A DNA stretch of 64,000 nucleotides from Kutzneria viridogrisea. GTDB taxonomy: Bacteria; Actinomycetota; Actinomycetes; Mycobacteriales; Pseudonocardiaceae. The stretch is taken from assembly GCA_014138725.1 (NCBI GenBank), contig JACJID010000008.1, positions 124,001-188,000 on the forward strand, in the 5' to 3' direction. The notes beneath the pieces were generated by a model. It was not told the origin of the DNA. It was given only the letters and a program-made list of their open reading frames with translations, and did no database searches. Positions 1 to 7,412 of the stretch are shown here, one piece after another (the first letter of the stretch is position 1; every line of letters starts with the position of its first letter). Position numbers and translations under genes: made by a program.

Positions 1-377
1 TCGGCGGGCTCGGCCTGCTGCTCGGGCAGTTCCTCGACCGGGTCGGGCAGGGGGCTCGGTGCGGGTGCCACCTCGAGCACCTCGCCGGAGACCGGGTCGG
101 TGTAGCTGACCGGCATGCCCAGTTCGGTGGCCAGCCTGCCCGCCAGCTGGCGCCCGCGCCGGGTCACCAGGTCGCCCGCGACCCCGCCGACCGGCTGGTT
201 GTCCTCGGGCACCAGGGCCAGCGCCACCTGGGCCCACTCGTGCAGCGCGTCGCCGAGGTCGGCGGGCAGGGCCAGTGACCTGGGGTCCACCTCGCGCTCG
301 GCGGTGCCGTCGTGCCCGACCAGGACCGCTCGACCGGCCCGCGCATGCAGCTGCACTCGTCGCTCCTCGATGGTCAC
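1..377 (-). CDS. Hypothetical protein, N-terminal part (3' end outside window)
   Basis: An open frame runs from a GTG at 377 to the window edge, giving about 125 N-terminal residues. The GTG overlaps the stop of the upstream TrmH-family gene (GTGA), so translational coupling is likely. The visible part is hydrophilic: an RAVLVGHDG stretch near residue 15, an ALHEWAQVALAL helix near 47, RRGRQLAGRLATELG near 77 and YTDPVSGEVLEV near 94, then a Pro/Glu-rich tail that may be a linker. There is no signal peptide or membrane segment before the cut. In M. tuberculosis the gene after the Rv0881 methyltransferase is Rv0882 (DUF2537), so this may be a DUF2537-type protein whose membrane part lies outside; that rests on position only. 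Confidence 0.7.
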   Translation of the reverse strand, partial: MTIEERRVQLHARAGRAVLVGHDGTAEREVDPRSLALPADLGDALHEWAQVALALVPEDNQPVGGVAGDLVTRRGRQLAGRLATELGMPVSYTDPVSGEVLEVAPAPSPLPDPVEELPEQQAEPA

Positions 378-1177
378 GGGTTGCCCAGCGCGTGAAACGC
401 TACCGCCGCCGCCGTGGCCACGTTGAGGGAATCCACGCCTGCGGCCATCGGGATGCGCACGGTCAGGTCGGCGGCCTCGATGGCCTCCTCGGTCAGCCCC
501 GGCCCCTCCGAGCCAAGCACGACGGCCACCTTGCCGCCGCCGAGGCCGGTCGCGGCCAGCGGGCGGGCCTGCCGCCTGGGGGTCATCGCGGCAACGGTGA
601 ACCCGTGTCGGCGCAACAGGTCCAGCCCGTCCGGCCACGGGCTGAGCTCGGTGAACGGCACCCGCAGCACGTGGCCCATGGAGACCCGGACGCTGCGCCG
701 GTACAGCGGGTCCGAGCAGCCCGCACCCAGCAGCACCCCGTCCACCCCCAGCGCGGCGGCGTTGCGGAACAGGGCGCCCAGGTTCTCGTGGTCGCCGACC
801 CCCTCCAGCACCGCGAGCAGCCGCGACCCGGTGATCAGCTGCTCGGCGGTGGGGCGCGGGGCCCGGTCGGCGGCGGCCAGCACACCCCGGTTGAGGTGGA
901 AGCCGACGACCTCGGCCATGACCTCGGCGGAGGTGGCGTAGGCGGGCACGTCGACCCCGGCGAGCTCGGGCTCCAGTTCGGCGATCCGGCGCGGCACGCC
1001 GAGCAGGGCCCGCGGCGGGTAGGGCGAGGCGAGCAGCCGCTGCACGACGATCACGCCCTCGGCGATCACCAGGCCGCGACCACCCGGCCGGTCAGGCCGC
1101 CGGTCGGCGGTTGACAGGTCCCGGAAGTCCTCGAGCCGGGCGTCGGAGGGGTCGTCGATCTCGATCACCTGCGCCAC
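374..1177 (-). CDS. TrmH/SpoU-family RNA 2'-O-ribose methyltransferase
   Basis: A SPOUT-fold methyltransferase expected to use S-adenosylmethionine to methylate a ribose 2'-OH in rRNA or tRNA. All three SpoU motifs are visible: NLGALFRNAAALG near residue 132, VLGSEGPGL near 222 and SLNVATAAAVAFHAL near 250, which form the trefoil-knot cofactor site. The N-terminal ~100 residues look like the substrate-binding domain of this family. The length (267 aa) is normal. The start is GTG at 1177 with no clear ribosome site; an in-frame GTG three codons later is possible. The stop overlaps the start of the next gene. It matches Rv0881 of M. tuberculosis in position and type. The RNA target cannot be told from sequence. 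Confidence 0.9.
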   Translation of the reverse strand: MAQVIEIDDPSDARLEDFRDLSTADRRPDRPGGRGLVIAEGVIVVQRLLASPYPPRALLGVPRRIAELEPELAGVDVPAYATSAEVMAEVVGFHLNRGVLAAADRAPRPTAEQLITGSRLLAVLEGVGDHENLGALFRNAAALGVDGVLLGAGCSDPLYRRSVRVSMGHVLRVPFTELSPWPDGLDLLRRHGFTVAAMTPRRQARPLAATGLGGGKVAVVLGSEGPGLTEEAIEAADLTVRIPMAAGVDSLNVATAAAVAFHALGNP

Positions 1178-1388
1178 GGGGGGAAGTCTGCCATTTCTCG
1201 ACCAGCGGAAGTTTGGGCCCGGCCGGCCCCGGGCATCCCACTCACCCCGACCAGCTCGTTCTTACAACCCGTTATGCCAATGTGACAGAGAGCACCGATT
1301 TGGCCGCTAGCGACCGGATAACCCGTGTGTCACGGTGGGCTCTCGCTTCAGGCGCCTGCTGACCGGGCAGACCGAAGTGGGAGGCGGC

Positions 1389-2885
1389 ATGGGCAAGGAC
1401 GTGTCCGACCGATCTTTCAGCCGGGAGGACCGCCAGCGTTACCGCGAGAAGGTCCAGAGATGTCTGGACGCATTGGCCAGAATGCTCGCGGATGATGTTT
1501 TCTCGTTCTCGCAGCAGCAAATGGGTCTTGAGATAGAACTCAACCTCGTCGACGAGGCGCTGCGCCCGGCGATGGCGAACTCGGTGGTGCTGGAGAAGAT
1601 CGACGACCCCTCGTTCACCACCGAGCTGAGCCAGCACAACCTGGAGATCAACGTCCCGCCGCGGCCGTTGGCGGGCAACGAGGCGCTGGACCTGGAACGC
1701 GAGCTGCGGCAGACCCTGGACAACGCCGACACCAAGGCGAAGGACGCCGGTGCGGCGCTGGTGCTGATCGGGGTGCTGCCCACGCTGCGGCGTGAGCACT
1801 TCGACCCGCGCTGGCTGACCGCCAATCGGCGGTATTCGCTGCTCAACAACGAGATCTTCGCCGCACGCGGCGAGGAGATGGTGCTGAGCATGGAGGGTCA
1901 ACCGATCTCCAGCGGTGAACCCGAGCGGCTGCGCAGCTACGCCGAGTCGATCCTGCCGGAGGCGGCCTGTACCTCCGTGCAGTTGCACCTGCAGGTGCGT
2001 CCCGACGACTTCGCGGCGCACTGGAACGCCGCGCAGTGCCTGGCCGGGGTGCAGGTGGCCCTGGCGGCCAATTCGCCGTTCCTACTGGGCAAGGCGCTCT
2101 GGCACGAGACCAGGATCCCGTTGTTCCAACAGGCCACCGACACCCGGCCGGAGGAGCTGAAGAACCAGGGCGTGCGGCCCAGGGTGTGGTTCGGTGAACG
2201 CTGGATCACCTCCATCTTCGACCTGTTCGAGGAGAACGCCCGCTACTTCCAGGGACTTCTCCCCGTACTGGACGAAGAGGACCCACTGGAGGTGCTGTCG
2301 CAGGGGCAGGCGCCGAAGCTGAACGAACTGCGCCTGCACAACGGGACGATCTGGCGCTGGAACCGCCCGGTCTACGACCTGGTCGACGGGGTGCCGCACC
2401 TGCGCGTGGAGAACAGGGTGCTGCCCGCGGGGCCGACCGTGGTGGACATCCTGGCCAACGCGGCGTTCTTCTACGGCGCGCAGCGGGCACTGTGCTCACA
2501 GGAACGTCCACTGTGGACACAGATGTCGTTCCAGGCGGCCGAGGAGAACCTGTACGCGGGTGCACGGCACGGCCTGGGCAGCCAGCTGTACTGGCCGGGC
2601 ATCGGCTGGATCCCGCCGGACGAACTGGTGCTGCGCAGGCTGTTGCCGATGGCGCACGAGGGGCTGCGCGACCTCGGCGTGTCCGATGCCGCGCGCGAGC
2701 GCTACCTCGGTGTGATCGAGCACCGCTGCGTGGCGCGCAGAACCGGCTCCACCTGGCAGCGCGAGACGGTGGCGCTGCTGGAGCAGCGCGGCAACAGCAG
2801 GCACTCCGCCCTGGTCGGCATGCTGCGCCGCTACGTGGAGCTGATGCACGCCGGAGACCCGGTGCACACCTGGCCCATCGGCTGA
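1389..2885 (+). CDS. GCS2-family glutamate-cysteine ligase-like enzyme
   Basis: 498 aa from ATG 1389, preceded by GGGAGGC; an upstream in-frame start at 1335 is less likely because it lacks a ribosome site. The protein shows the carboxylate-amine ligase pattern of the GCS2 family: MGLEIELNLVDE near residue 45, where the Glu residues should bind Mg-ATP, ELSQHNLEINVPPRPL near 80, and an RVENRVLPAGPTVVD stretch near 345. Family members join the gamma-carboxyl of glutamate to an amine such as cysteine. Actinomycetes use mycothiol and ergothioneine rather than glutathione, so a gamma-glutamylcysteine role, an ergothioneine link or another amine are all possible. It stands alone and is followed by a strong hairpin at 2974-3011. 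Confidence 0.8.
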   Translation: MGKDVSDRSFSREDRQRYREKVQRCLDALARMLADDVFSFSQQQMGLEIELNLVDEALRPAMANSVVLEKIDDPSFTTELSQHNLEINVPPRPLAGNEALDLERELRQTLDNADTKAKDAGAALVLIGVLPTLRREHFDPRWLTANRRYSLLNNEIFAARGEEMVLSMEGQPISSGEPERLRSYAESILPEAACTSVQLHLQVRPDDFAAHWNAAQCLAGVQVALAANSPFLLGKALWHETRIPLFQQATDTRPEELKNQGVRPRVWFGERWITSIFDLFEENARYFQGLLPVLDEEDPLEVLSQGQAPKLNELRLHNGTIWRWNRPVYDLVDGVPHLRVENRVLPAGPTVVDILANAAFFYGAQRALCSQERPLWTQMSFQAAEENLYAGARHGLGSQLYWPGIGWIPPDELVLRRLLPMAHEGLRDLGVSDAARERYLGVIEHRCVARRTGSTWQRETVALLEQRGNSRHSALVGMLRRYVELMHAGDPVHTWPIG

Positions 2886-2973
2886 GCACACGAGCAACCC
2901 GTTGCCGGGTCCCGGCGCCTACCCAGGTGCCACCCGGTCGTCAGTGACGTTCCAATCGCCCGGTCGGGAGGCC

Positions 2974-3011
2974 AGCGGCGGGTCCCGCCCCTCCACTTGG
3001 GACCCGCCGCT
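2974..3011 (+). terminator. Hairpin after the GCS2-like gene
   Basis: A perfect 13-base stem, AGCGGCGGGTCCC at 2974-2986 pairing with GGGACCCGCCGCT at 2999-3011, with a 12-base loop. It lies 88 bases after the ligase stop and before the sodA promoter. There is no T-run, as is usual for actinomycete terminators. Confidence 0.65.
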
Positions 3012-3056
3012 GTCCTATTCCCCGGCCGCGCGTGAACCCCCCGACATCGCGCCCCC

Positions 3057-3096
3057 GACTAGTTGCGACTAGTTTGCAACTAAGAGAGAGTTGCAT
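3057..3096 (+). promoter_or_regulatory. Direct and inverted repeats just upstream of sodA
   Basis: An AT-rich patch in a GC-rich genome. GACTAGTTGC (3057-3066) is repeated as GACTAGTTTGC (3067-3077). AGTTGC at 3061-3066 and 3090-3095 both face GCAACT at 3076-3081, giving two overlapping inverted repeats. The 9-mer GCAACTAAG (3076-3084) also occurs on the minus strand in front of the MarR gene near 34.3 kb. It lies 20-60 bases before the sodA ATG, so an operator or promoter role is likely. The regulator is unknown. Confidence 0.5.
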
Positions 3097-3117
3097 CAGT
3101 GCGATGAGGAGGGGGTC

Positions 3118-3744
3118 ATGGCCCCGTACGTGCTTCCCGATCTCGACTACGACTACGGCGCTCTGGAGCCGGCGATCATCGGCGAGATCAACGAGCTGCA
3201 CCACAGCAAGCACCACGCCGCCTACGTCAAGGGCGCCAACGACACCCTGGAGCAGATCGACGAGGCCCGGGACAAGGGCTCCTTCGGCTCCATCGTCGGC
3301 CTGGAGACCACGCTGGCGTTCCACCTGGCAGGCCACGCCCTGCACCAGGTGTGGTGGAAGAACCTCAGCCCCAACGGCGGCGACAAGCCGGTGGGCGAGC
3401 TGGCCAGCGCCGTGGACGAGTTCTTCGGCTCCTTCGACGGCCTGCGCGCGCAGCTCAACGCCGCGGCCAGCACCATCCAGGGCTCCGGCTGGGGCATCCT
3501 GGCCTGGGAGCCGGTGGGCAAGCGGCTGATCACCCAGCAGCTGAAGGACCACCACTCCAACCTGTCGATCGCCACCACCCCGCTGCTGGCCTTCGACATC
3601 TGGGAGCACGCGTACTACCTGCAGTACCGCAACCTCAAGGCGGACTACATCAACGCCCTGTGGAACGTCGTCAACTGGGAGGACGTGGCCGCGCGCTTCG
3701 AGGCCGCGCGCGCCGGTCAGAACGGTCTGCAGCTGGGCGCCTGA
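3118..3744 (+). CDS. sodA: Iron/manganese superoxide dismutase
   Basis: 208 aa; converts superoxide to peroxide and oxygen. The start is ATG 3118 with GAGGAGGGGG directly upstream. The Fe/Mn-SOD fold is unmistakable: [15 protein letters not shown] at the N terminus, ligand His28 in [12 protein letters not shown], ligand His76 in [16 protein letters not shown], and the [14 protein letters not shown] signature carrying the ligand Asp and His near 160-164. It has no signal peptide, so it is cytosolic or leaves by a non-classical route like the mycobacterial enzyme. Mn versus Fe use cannot be settled by eye. It is monocistronic between two hairpins. The repeated sequence upstream suggests dedicated regulation, possibly linked to manganese because mntH carries a related word. 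Confidence 0.97.
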   Translation: MAPYVLPDLDYDYGALEPAIIGEINELHHSKHHAAYVKGANDTLEQIDEARDKGSFGSIVGLETTLAFHLAGHALHQVWWKNLSPNGGDKPVGELASAVDEFFGSFDGLRAQLNAAASTIQGSGWGILAWEPVGKRLITQQLKDHHSNLSIATTPLLAFDIWEHAYYLQYRNLKADYINALWNVVNWEDVAARFEAARAGQNGLQLGA

Positions 3745-3795
3745 CGCCCTCCTGAGCCCGGCGGTGGATGCTCCGACAAGCGAAGCTGCCGAGAA

Positions 3796-3827
3796 GTCGG
3801 GGCCCTTCCCACGGGGAGGGCCCCGAC
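3796..3827. terminator. Bidirectional hairpin between sodA and ohrR
   Basis: A perfect 11-base stem, GTCGGGGCCCT (3796-3806) with AGGGCCCCGAC (3817-3827), between the convergent sodA and ohrR stops. It probably ends both transcripts. Confidence 0.75.
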
Positions 3828-3834
3828 GCCTGTC

Positions 3835-4281
3835 TCAACCCAGGTACGCCGTGACCGAGCTCGTCAGCTTGCGCAGTGCGGCACGCAGTGCGTCGAACTC
3901 CTCGGGCGGCAGGCCCATGGCCTCGCCGATCACCGGGGGCACGTCCCTGGCCTTCTCGCGCAGCGCGAGGCCCTGCTCGGTCAGCGCGATGCGCACCGAG
4001 CGCTCGTCCTCGGGCCGCCGCTCACGGCGGATCAGCCCGGTGGCCTCCAACCTCTTGAGCAGCGGCGAGAGCGTGCCGTAGTCCAGGTGCAGCGCGGCGC
4101 CCAGGTCCTTGACCGGGCAGTCCCCGTTCTCCCAGAGCACCAGCAGCACCAGGTACTGCGGATAGGTCAGCCCCAGCTCGTCCAGCAGCGGCCGGTACAG
4201 ACCGGTCACCGCCCGGCTCGCCGCGTACAGCGCGAAGCAGAGCTGGTCGTCCAGCAGCAACGAGTCCCGCCTGTCGTCCAT
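3835..4281 (-). CDS. ohrR: OhrR-type organic-peroxide-sensing MarR repressor
   Basis: 148 aa winged-helix regulator. The N terminus has LLLDDQLCFALYAASRA with Cys15 at the position of the peroxide-reactive cysteine of OhrR proteins (B. subtilis Cys15), followed by LGLTYPQYLVLLVLWE and the recognition region LDYGTLSPLLKRLE, all characteristic of OhrR. A second Cys lies near residue 54. Oxidation of the N-terminal Cys by organic peroxides should release DNA. The divergent neighbour is an alpha/beta hydrolase, not the usual ohr peroxidase, and a perfect palindrome sits between them, so the repressor probably controls itself and the hydrolase. No ohr gene is in the window. Confidence 0.85.
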   Translation of the reverse strand: MDDRRDSLLLDDQLCFALYAASRAVTGLYRPLLDELGLTYPQYLVLLVLWENGDCPVKDLGAALHLDYGTLSPLLKRLEATGLIRRERRPEDERSVRIALTEQGLALREKARDVPPVIGEAMGLPPEEFDALRAALRKLTSSVTAYLG

Positions 4282-4310
4282 GACACAACCCTAACGCGCC
4301 AGCTTTAGTT

Positions 4311-4331
4311 GTGCACGATGTAATCGTGCAC
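4311..4331. promoter_or_regulatory. Palindromic operator between ohrR and the hydrolase
   Basis: Perfect inverted repeat GTGCACGAT (4311-4319), centre GTA, ATCGTGCAC (4323-4331), in the 84-base gap between the divergent ohrR and hydrolase starts. Size and position fit a MarR/OhrR operator shared by both promoters. Confidence 0.7.
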
Positions 4332-4365
4332 TACGTTTCTGGCCAGGCCAACCGAGGAGGAAGTC

Positions 4366-5295
4366 ATGAGCGTCGTTCTGGAGCAGGCGGCCCAGGAGTT
4401 CGTCGAAGCCACCGCGAACCCGCCCTATCTGTTCGACCTGGGCCCCGAACAGGGCCGCAAGGCCGTGGACGAGGTGCAGGCCGGGGACGTGGACAAGCCC
4501 GCCGTGGACGTCGAGGACCTGGTGGCCGACGGCGTACCGGTGCGCATCGTGCGCCCCCAGGGCACGACCGGGCCGCTGCCGGTGATCGTCTACCTGCACG
4601 GCGCGGGCTGGGTGTTCGGCAACGCCCACACGCACGACCGGCTCATCCGCGAACTGGCGGTGCGCACCGGGGCCGCCGTGGTCTTCCCGGAGTACAGCCT
4701 CTCCCCCGAGGCGCAGTACCCCGTGGCCATCGAGCAGAACTACAGCGTCGCCACATGGGTGCAGCGCTCCGGCTCGGAGCACGGGCTGGACAGCGAGCGG
4801 ATCGCGATCGCGGGCGACTCGGTCGGCGGCAACATGACCGCCGCGGTGACCCTGCTCGCCAAGCAGCGCGGCGGGGTGCGGTTCCGCCAGCAGGTGCTGT
4901 TCTACCCGGTCACCGACGCGGCCTTCGACACCGACTCGTACCACCAGTTCGCGACCGGCTACTTCCTGCGCCGCGACGCCATGCAGTGGTTCTGGGACCA
5001 GTACACGACCGACGAGTCCGCCCGCGCGGAGATCACCGCCTCGCCGCTGCGCGCGAGCACCGAGCAGCTCACCGGGCTGCCGCCCGCGCTGGTGATCACC
5101 GCGGAGGCCGACGTGCTGCGCGACGAGGGCGAGGCGTACGCCGCCAAGCTGCGCACGGCCGGGGTCGAGGTCACCGCGACCCGCTACCTGGGCGCGATCC
5201 ACGACTTCGTGATGCTCAACGCGCTGCGCGGGACCCACGCCGCGGAGGCCGCGATCAGCCAGGCCGCCGAGGTGCTGCGCCGGGCGCTGGCCTGA
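4366..5295 (+). CDS. Alpha/beta hydrolase of the hormone-sensitive lipase family
   Basis: 309 aa carboxylesterase. ATG 4366 follows GAGGAGGAAG. The oxyanion motif is HGAGWVFG (family HGGG) near residue 80; the nucleophile elbow is GDSVGGN (family GDSAGG) near 152; catalytic Asp lies in EADVLRDEGEAYA near 246 and His in AIHDFVML near 276. There is no signal peptide, so it acts in the cytosol on small esters or acyl compounds. It is divergent from ohrR and shares the palindrome at 4311, which suggests induction by organic peroxide; removing oxidised lipid or peroxide-derived esters would fit but is inference. A 15-base-stem hairpin follows. Confidence 0.85.
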   Translation: MSVVLEQAAQEFVEATANPPYLFDLGPEQGRKAVDEVQAGDVDKPAVDVEDLVADGVPVRIVRPQGTTGPLPVIVYLHGAGWVFGNAHTHDRLIRELAVRTGAAVVFPEYSLSPEAQYPVAIEQNYSVATWVQRSGSEHGLDSERIAIAGDSVGGNMTAAVTLLAKQRGGVRFRQQVLFYPVTDAAFDTDSYHQFATGYFLRRDAMQWFWDQYTTDESARAEITASPLRASTEQLTGLPPALVITAEADVLRDEGEAYAAKLRTAGVEVTATRYLGAIHDFVMLNALRGTHAAEAAISQAAEVLRRALA

Positions 5296-5301
5296 ACGAG
5301 C

Positions 5302-5337
5302 GATGAGGCCCCGGGTCGGTTGACCCGGGGCCTCATC
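5302..5337. terminator. Strong hairpin after the hydrolase
   Basis: Perfect 15-base stem, GATGAGGCCCCGGGT (5302-5316) and ACCCGGGGCCTCATC (5323-5337), loop of 6. It begins 7 bases after the hydrolase stop. It would also end any leftward transcript started at the iron box at 5382. Confidence 0.8.
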
Positions 5338-5381
5338 TGTTCCCGAACTGACTGCCGCTCCCACCACGAAGCGGACAAGAA

Positions 5382-5400
5382 TTAGGTTAGCCTAACTTCA
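5382..5400. promoter_or_regulatory. Iron box (IdeR/DmdR/DtxR operator), orphan
   Basis: TTAGGTTAGCCTAACTTCA matches the actinobacterial IdeR/DmdR1 consensus (TTAGGTTAGGCTAACCTAA) at 16 of 19 positions. It lies in the 246-base gap between the convergent hydrolase and MFS genes, so it heads no annotated gene. The rest of the gap (5401-5583) holds no convincing ORF. Confidence 0.75.
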
Positions 5401-5583
5401 CTAGGTGGTCAACAGTCCGGCGCGCACCGCCGCCGCCAGTCAGACCAGAGCACTGCGGCGAACGGCGCGAACAGAGCGCTCGACCAGGCGAGACGTACTT
5501 GCCCTCAGCTCCGGACAGCCGCCCGCGACTCACCCAGACGGGTGAGGTCAGGGGTCAGGCGGGCTGGCGAGTCCGGGACGGCC

Positions 5584-6939
5584 TCAGCCCCGAGCGCGCA
5601 GCCAACGCGGCCTCGGCACCGTCACACCACCGCGGCGCACGAGCAGCAGCGCGCAGCCCACGGTCGCGACCAGCGACACCAGACCGCCCGCGATGAACGG
5701 CGCACGACCGCCGAACTGCTCGGCCAGCCAGCCCGTCATCGGTCCACCGATCGGGTTGCCGCCGAGGAAGACCAGCATGTACAGCCCCATCACGCGGCCG
5801 CGCATCTGCGGGGAGACCGCGAGCTGCACGGTGCTGTTGGCGGTGGTGGTGAAGGTCATCAGCGCGGCGCCGATCGGGATCAGCATGAGCCCGAAGCTGA
5901 GGTAGGTCGGCATCAGGCCGAGCAGGATCTCCAGCACGCCGAACACCAGCGCGCCGCCGAACAGCAGCCGCAGCCGCGGCCGTCCTCGTGTGCTGCGGCG
6001 GGCCGCCAGCGTCGCGCCGGTGAGCGTGCCAACGGCGAGCATCGTGGACAGCAGGCCGTAGCCGTCGGCGCCCTGGCCGAACACGTTGGCGGCGGCCACC
6101 GCGAGCGTGGTGAAGAAGGTCATGCCGAACGTGCTGACCAGGAACACCAGCACCATGAGCATGACCAGATCGGGCCGTCCGCGCACGTAGCGCAGGCCTT
6201 CGAGCAGCTGCCCGCGTTCGCGGGGAGCGGGGGTCGCGCGGTGCAGCTTGGCCGCGTCCATCAGCGCGAGCCCGGCCAGCACGGCGGCGAAGCTGGCGAA
6301 GTTGACCAGGAAGACCCAGCCGGTGCCGATCAGGGTGATCATGATCCCGGCGATGGCCGGTCCGACGATCCGGGCCATGTTGAAGGTCATCGAGTTGAGC
6401 GCGACGGCGTTGGTGACCTGCGCCTTGCCCACCATCTCGACCACGAAGGACTGCCGAACGGGGGTCTCCACCGCGGAGAAGCAGCCGAGCACGAAGCAGA
6501 AGAGGTAGACCTGCCACAGCTGCGCGAGCCCGGTGACGTCGAGCAGCCCGAGCGCCAGCGCGCACAGCCCCATGGACGCCTGCAACAGCATGAGCAGCCT
6601 GCGCTTGTCCATCCGGTCGGCGAGCACGCCCGCCCACAGGGACAGCCCGAGCGTGGGTAAGAACTGCAGGGCCGCGGCGATGCCCAGCGCGACGGGGCTG
6701 CGGCCGGACAGTTCCAGCACGAGCCAGTCCTGGGCCACGCGCTGCATCCAGGTGCCGATCAGCGAGACGATCTGCCCGCTGGCGAACAGCCGGTAGTTGC
6801 GCTCACGCAGGGAACCGAACATGCCGGTGCTGCGCGGAGGTGGCGCCGGGTTTGCCGAAGATCCGCTTGCGGGATCGGGAATCGGTGCAGGAGGGGTGGA
6901 AACCTGCTCTTCGCCGGTGCTCTCCGCGTATGCCGACAC
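5584..6939 (-). CDS. MFS transporter, EntS-like exporter family (MFS_3)
   Basis: 451 aa membrane protein with about 12 hydrophobic segments. Characteristic pieces are MFGSLRERNYRLFASGQ at residue 40, TWMQRVAQDWLVLEL at 63, the cytoplasmic loop GVLADRMDKRRLL near 103, and LGCFSAVETPVRQSFVVEMV near 150. This is the branch that includes the siderophore exporter EntS. The start is GTG 6939, three bases after the upstream MarR stop; the first ~38 residues are Pro-rich and Met40 is an alternative start. The MarR-MFS pair forms an operon, so the MarR protein probably controls export of a toxic or siderophore-like compound. An iron box lies beyond its 3' end, not upstream. Confidence 0.85.
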   Translation of the reverse strand: MSAYAESTGEEQVSTPPAPIPDPASGSSANPAPPPRSTGMFGSLRERNYRLFASGQIVSLIGTWMQRVAQDWLVLELSGRSPVALGIAAALQFLPTLGLSLWAGVLADRMDKRRLLMLLQASMGLCALALGLLDVTGLAQLWQVYLFCFVLGCFSAVETPVRQSFVVEMVGKAQVTNAVALNSMTFNMARIVGPAIAGIMITLIGTGWVFLVNFASFAAVLAGLALMDAAKLHRATPAPRERGQLLEGLRYVRGRPDLVMLMVLVFLVSTFGMTFFTTLAVAAANVFGQGADGYGLLSTMLAVGTLTGATLAARRSTRGRPRLRLLFGGALVFGVLEILLGLMPTYLSFGLMLIPIGAALMTFTTTANSTVQLAVSPQMRGRVMGLYMLVFLGGNPIGGPMTGWLAEQFGGRAPFIAGGLVSLVATVGCALLLVRRGGVTVPRPRWLRARG

Positions 6940-6942
6940 CCG

Positions 6943-7377
6943 TTACTGACCCGCCATCCTGTCGATGATCTCCGCCGCGCGGGAGAGCAGCTCCCGCTCC
7001 TGTTCTGTGAGCCGGGCGAGGGTCAGGTCCAGCCACGCCTCCCTGGCCGAGACCTCGGCCCTGAGGTAGGCGCTTCCCTGCTCGGTCAGCTCGACGATCG
7101 CCTGCCTGCCGTCGGTGGGGTGCGGCCGCCGTGAGACGAGCCCGCTCTCCTCCAGTGTGGCGATGACCCGGGTCATCGACGGTGGCTGAACACCCTCCTT
7201 GGCGGCCAGCTCCCCCGGCGTCAACGGCCCGCACTTGCCCAGACAGGACATCGCCGACACCTGTGTCAGCGACACCGTGGAACTCGTGCGCTGAGCCCGC
7301 ATCCTGCGGTTGAGCCGCACGACCGCCAGCCGCAACCGGCTGGCGAGCGAGGGCTCGGTCGGGTCGGGCTCACCCAT
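6943..7377 (-). CDS. MarR-family transcriptional regulator
   Basis: 144 aa winged helix-turn-helix protein from ATG 7377. Visible parts: SLASRLRLAVVRLNRRMRAQ dimerisation helix, LTPGELAAKEGVQPPSMTRV recognition region near residue 60, and the wing SRRPHPTDGRQAIVELTEQG near 93. It precedes the MFS exporter by 3 bases and has an inverted repeat directly upstream, so autorepression and control of the exporter are likely. Position fits Rv0880 of M. tuberculosis. The ligand is unknown. Confidence 0.88.
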   Translation of the reverse strand: MGEPDPTEPSLASRLRLAVVRLNRRMRAQRTSSTVSLTQVSAMSCLGKCGPLTPGELAAKEGVQPPSMTRVIATLEESGLVSRRPHPTDGRQAIVELTEQGSAYLRAEVSAREAWLDLTLARLTEQERELLSRAAEIIDRMAGQ

Positions 7378-7379
7378 GT

Positions 7380-7400
7380 AGTTAGCATACCTCACTAACT
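7380..7400. promoter_or_regulatory. Inverted repeat upstream of the MarR-MFS operon
   Basis: AGTTAG (7380-7385) and CTAACT (7395-7400) form a 6-base inverted repeat with a 9-base spacer, 2 bases before the MarR ATG, in an AT-rich island. It is a likely autoregulatory operator. Confidence 0.5.
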
Positions 7401-7412
7401 CTGTGTCCCGGC

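Noticed and set aside
1-377. SepH (DUF3071) cell-division protein, which lies close to Rv0881 in mycobacteria
   Set aside because: The N terminus lacks the SepH start pattern and the gene is coupled to TrmH on the same strand, which better fits the Rv0882 position.
5542-6660. 372-residue plus-strand frame opposite the MFS gene
   Set aside because: Arg/His/Gln-rich composition and mirrored codon pattern mark it as an antisense shadow of the transporter.
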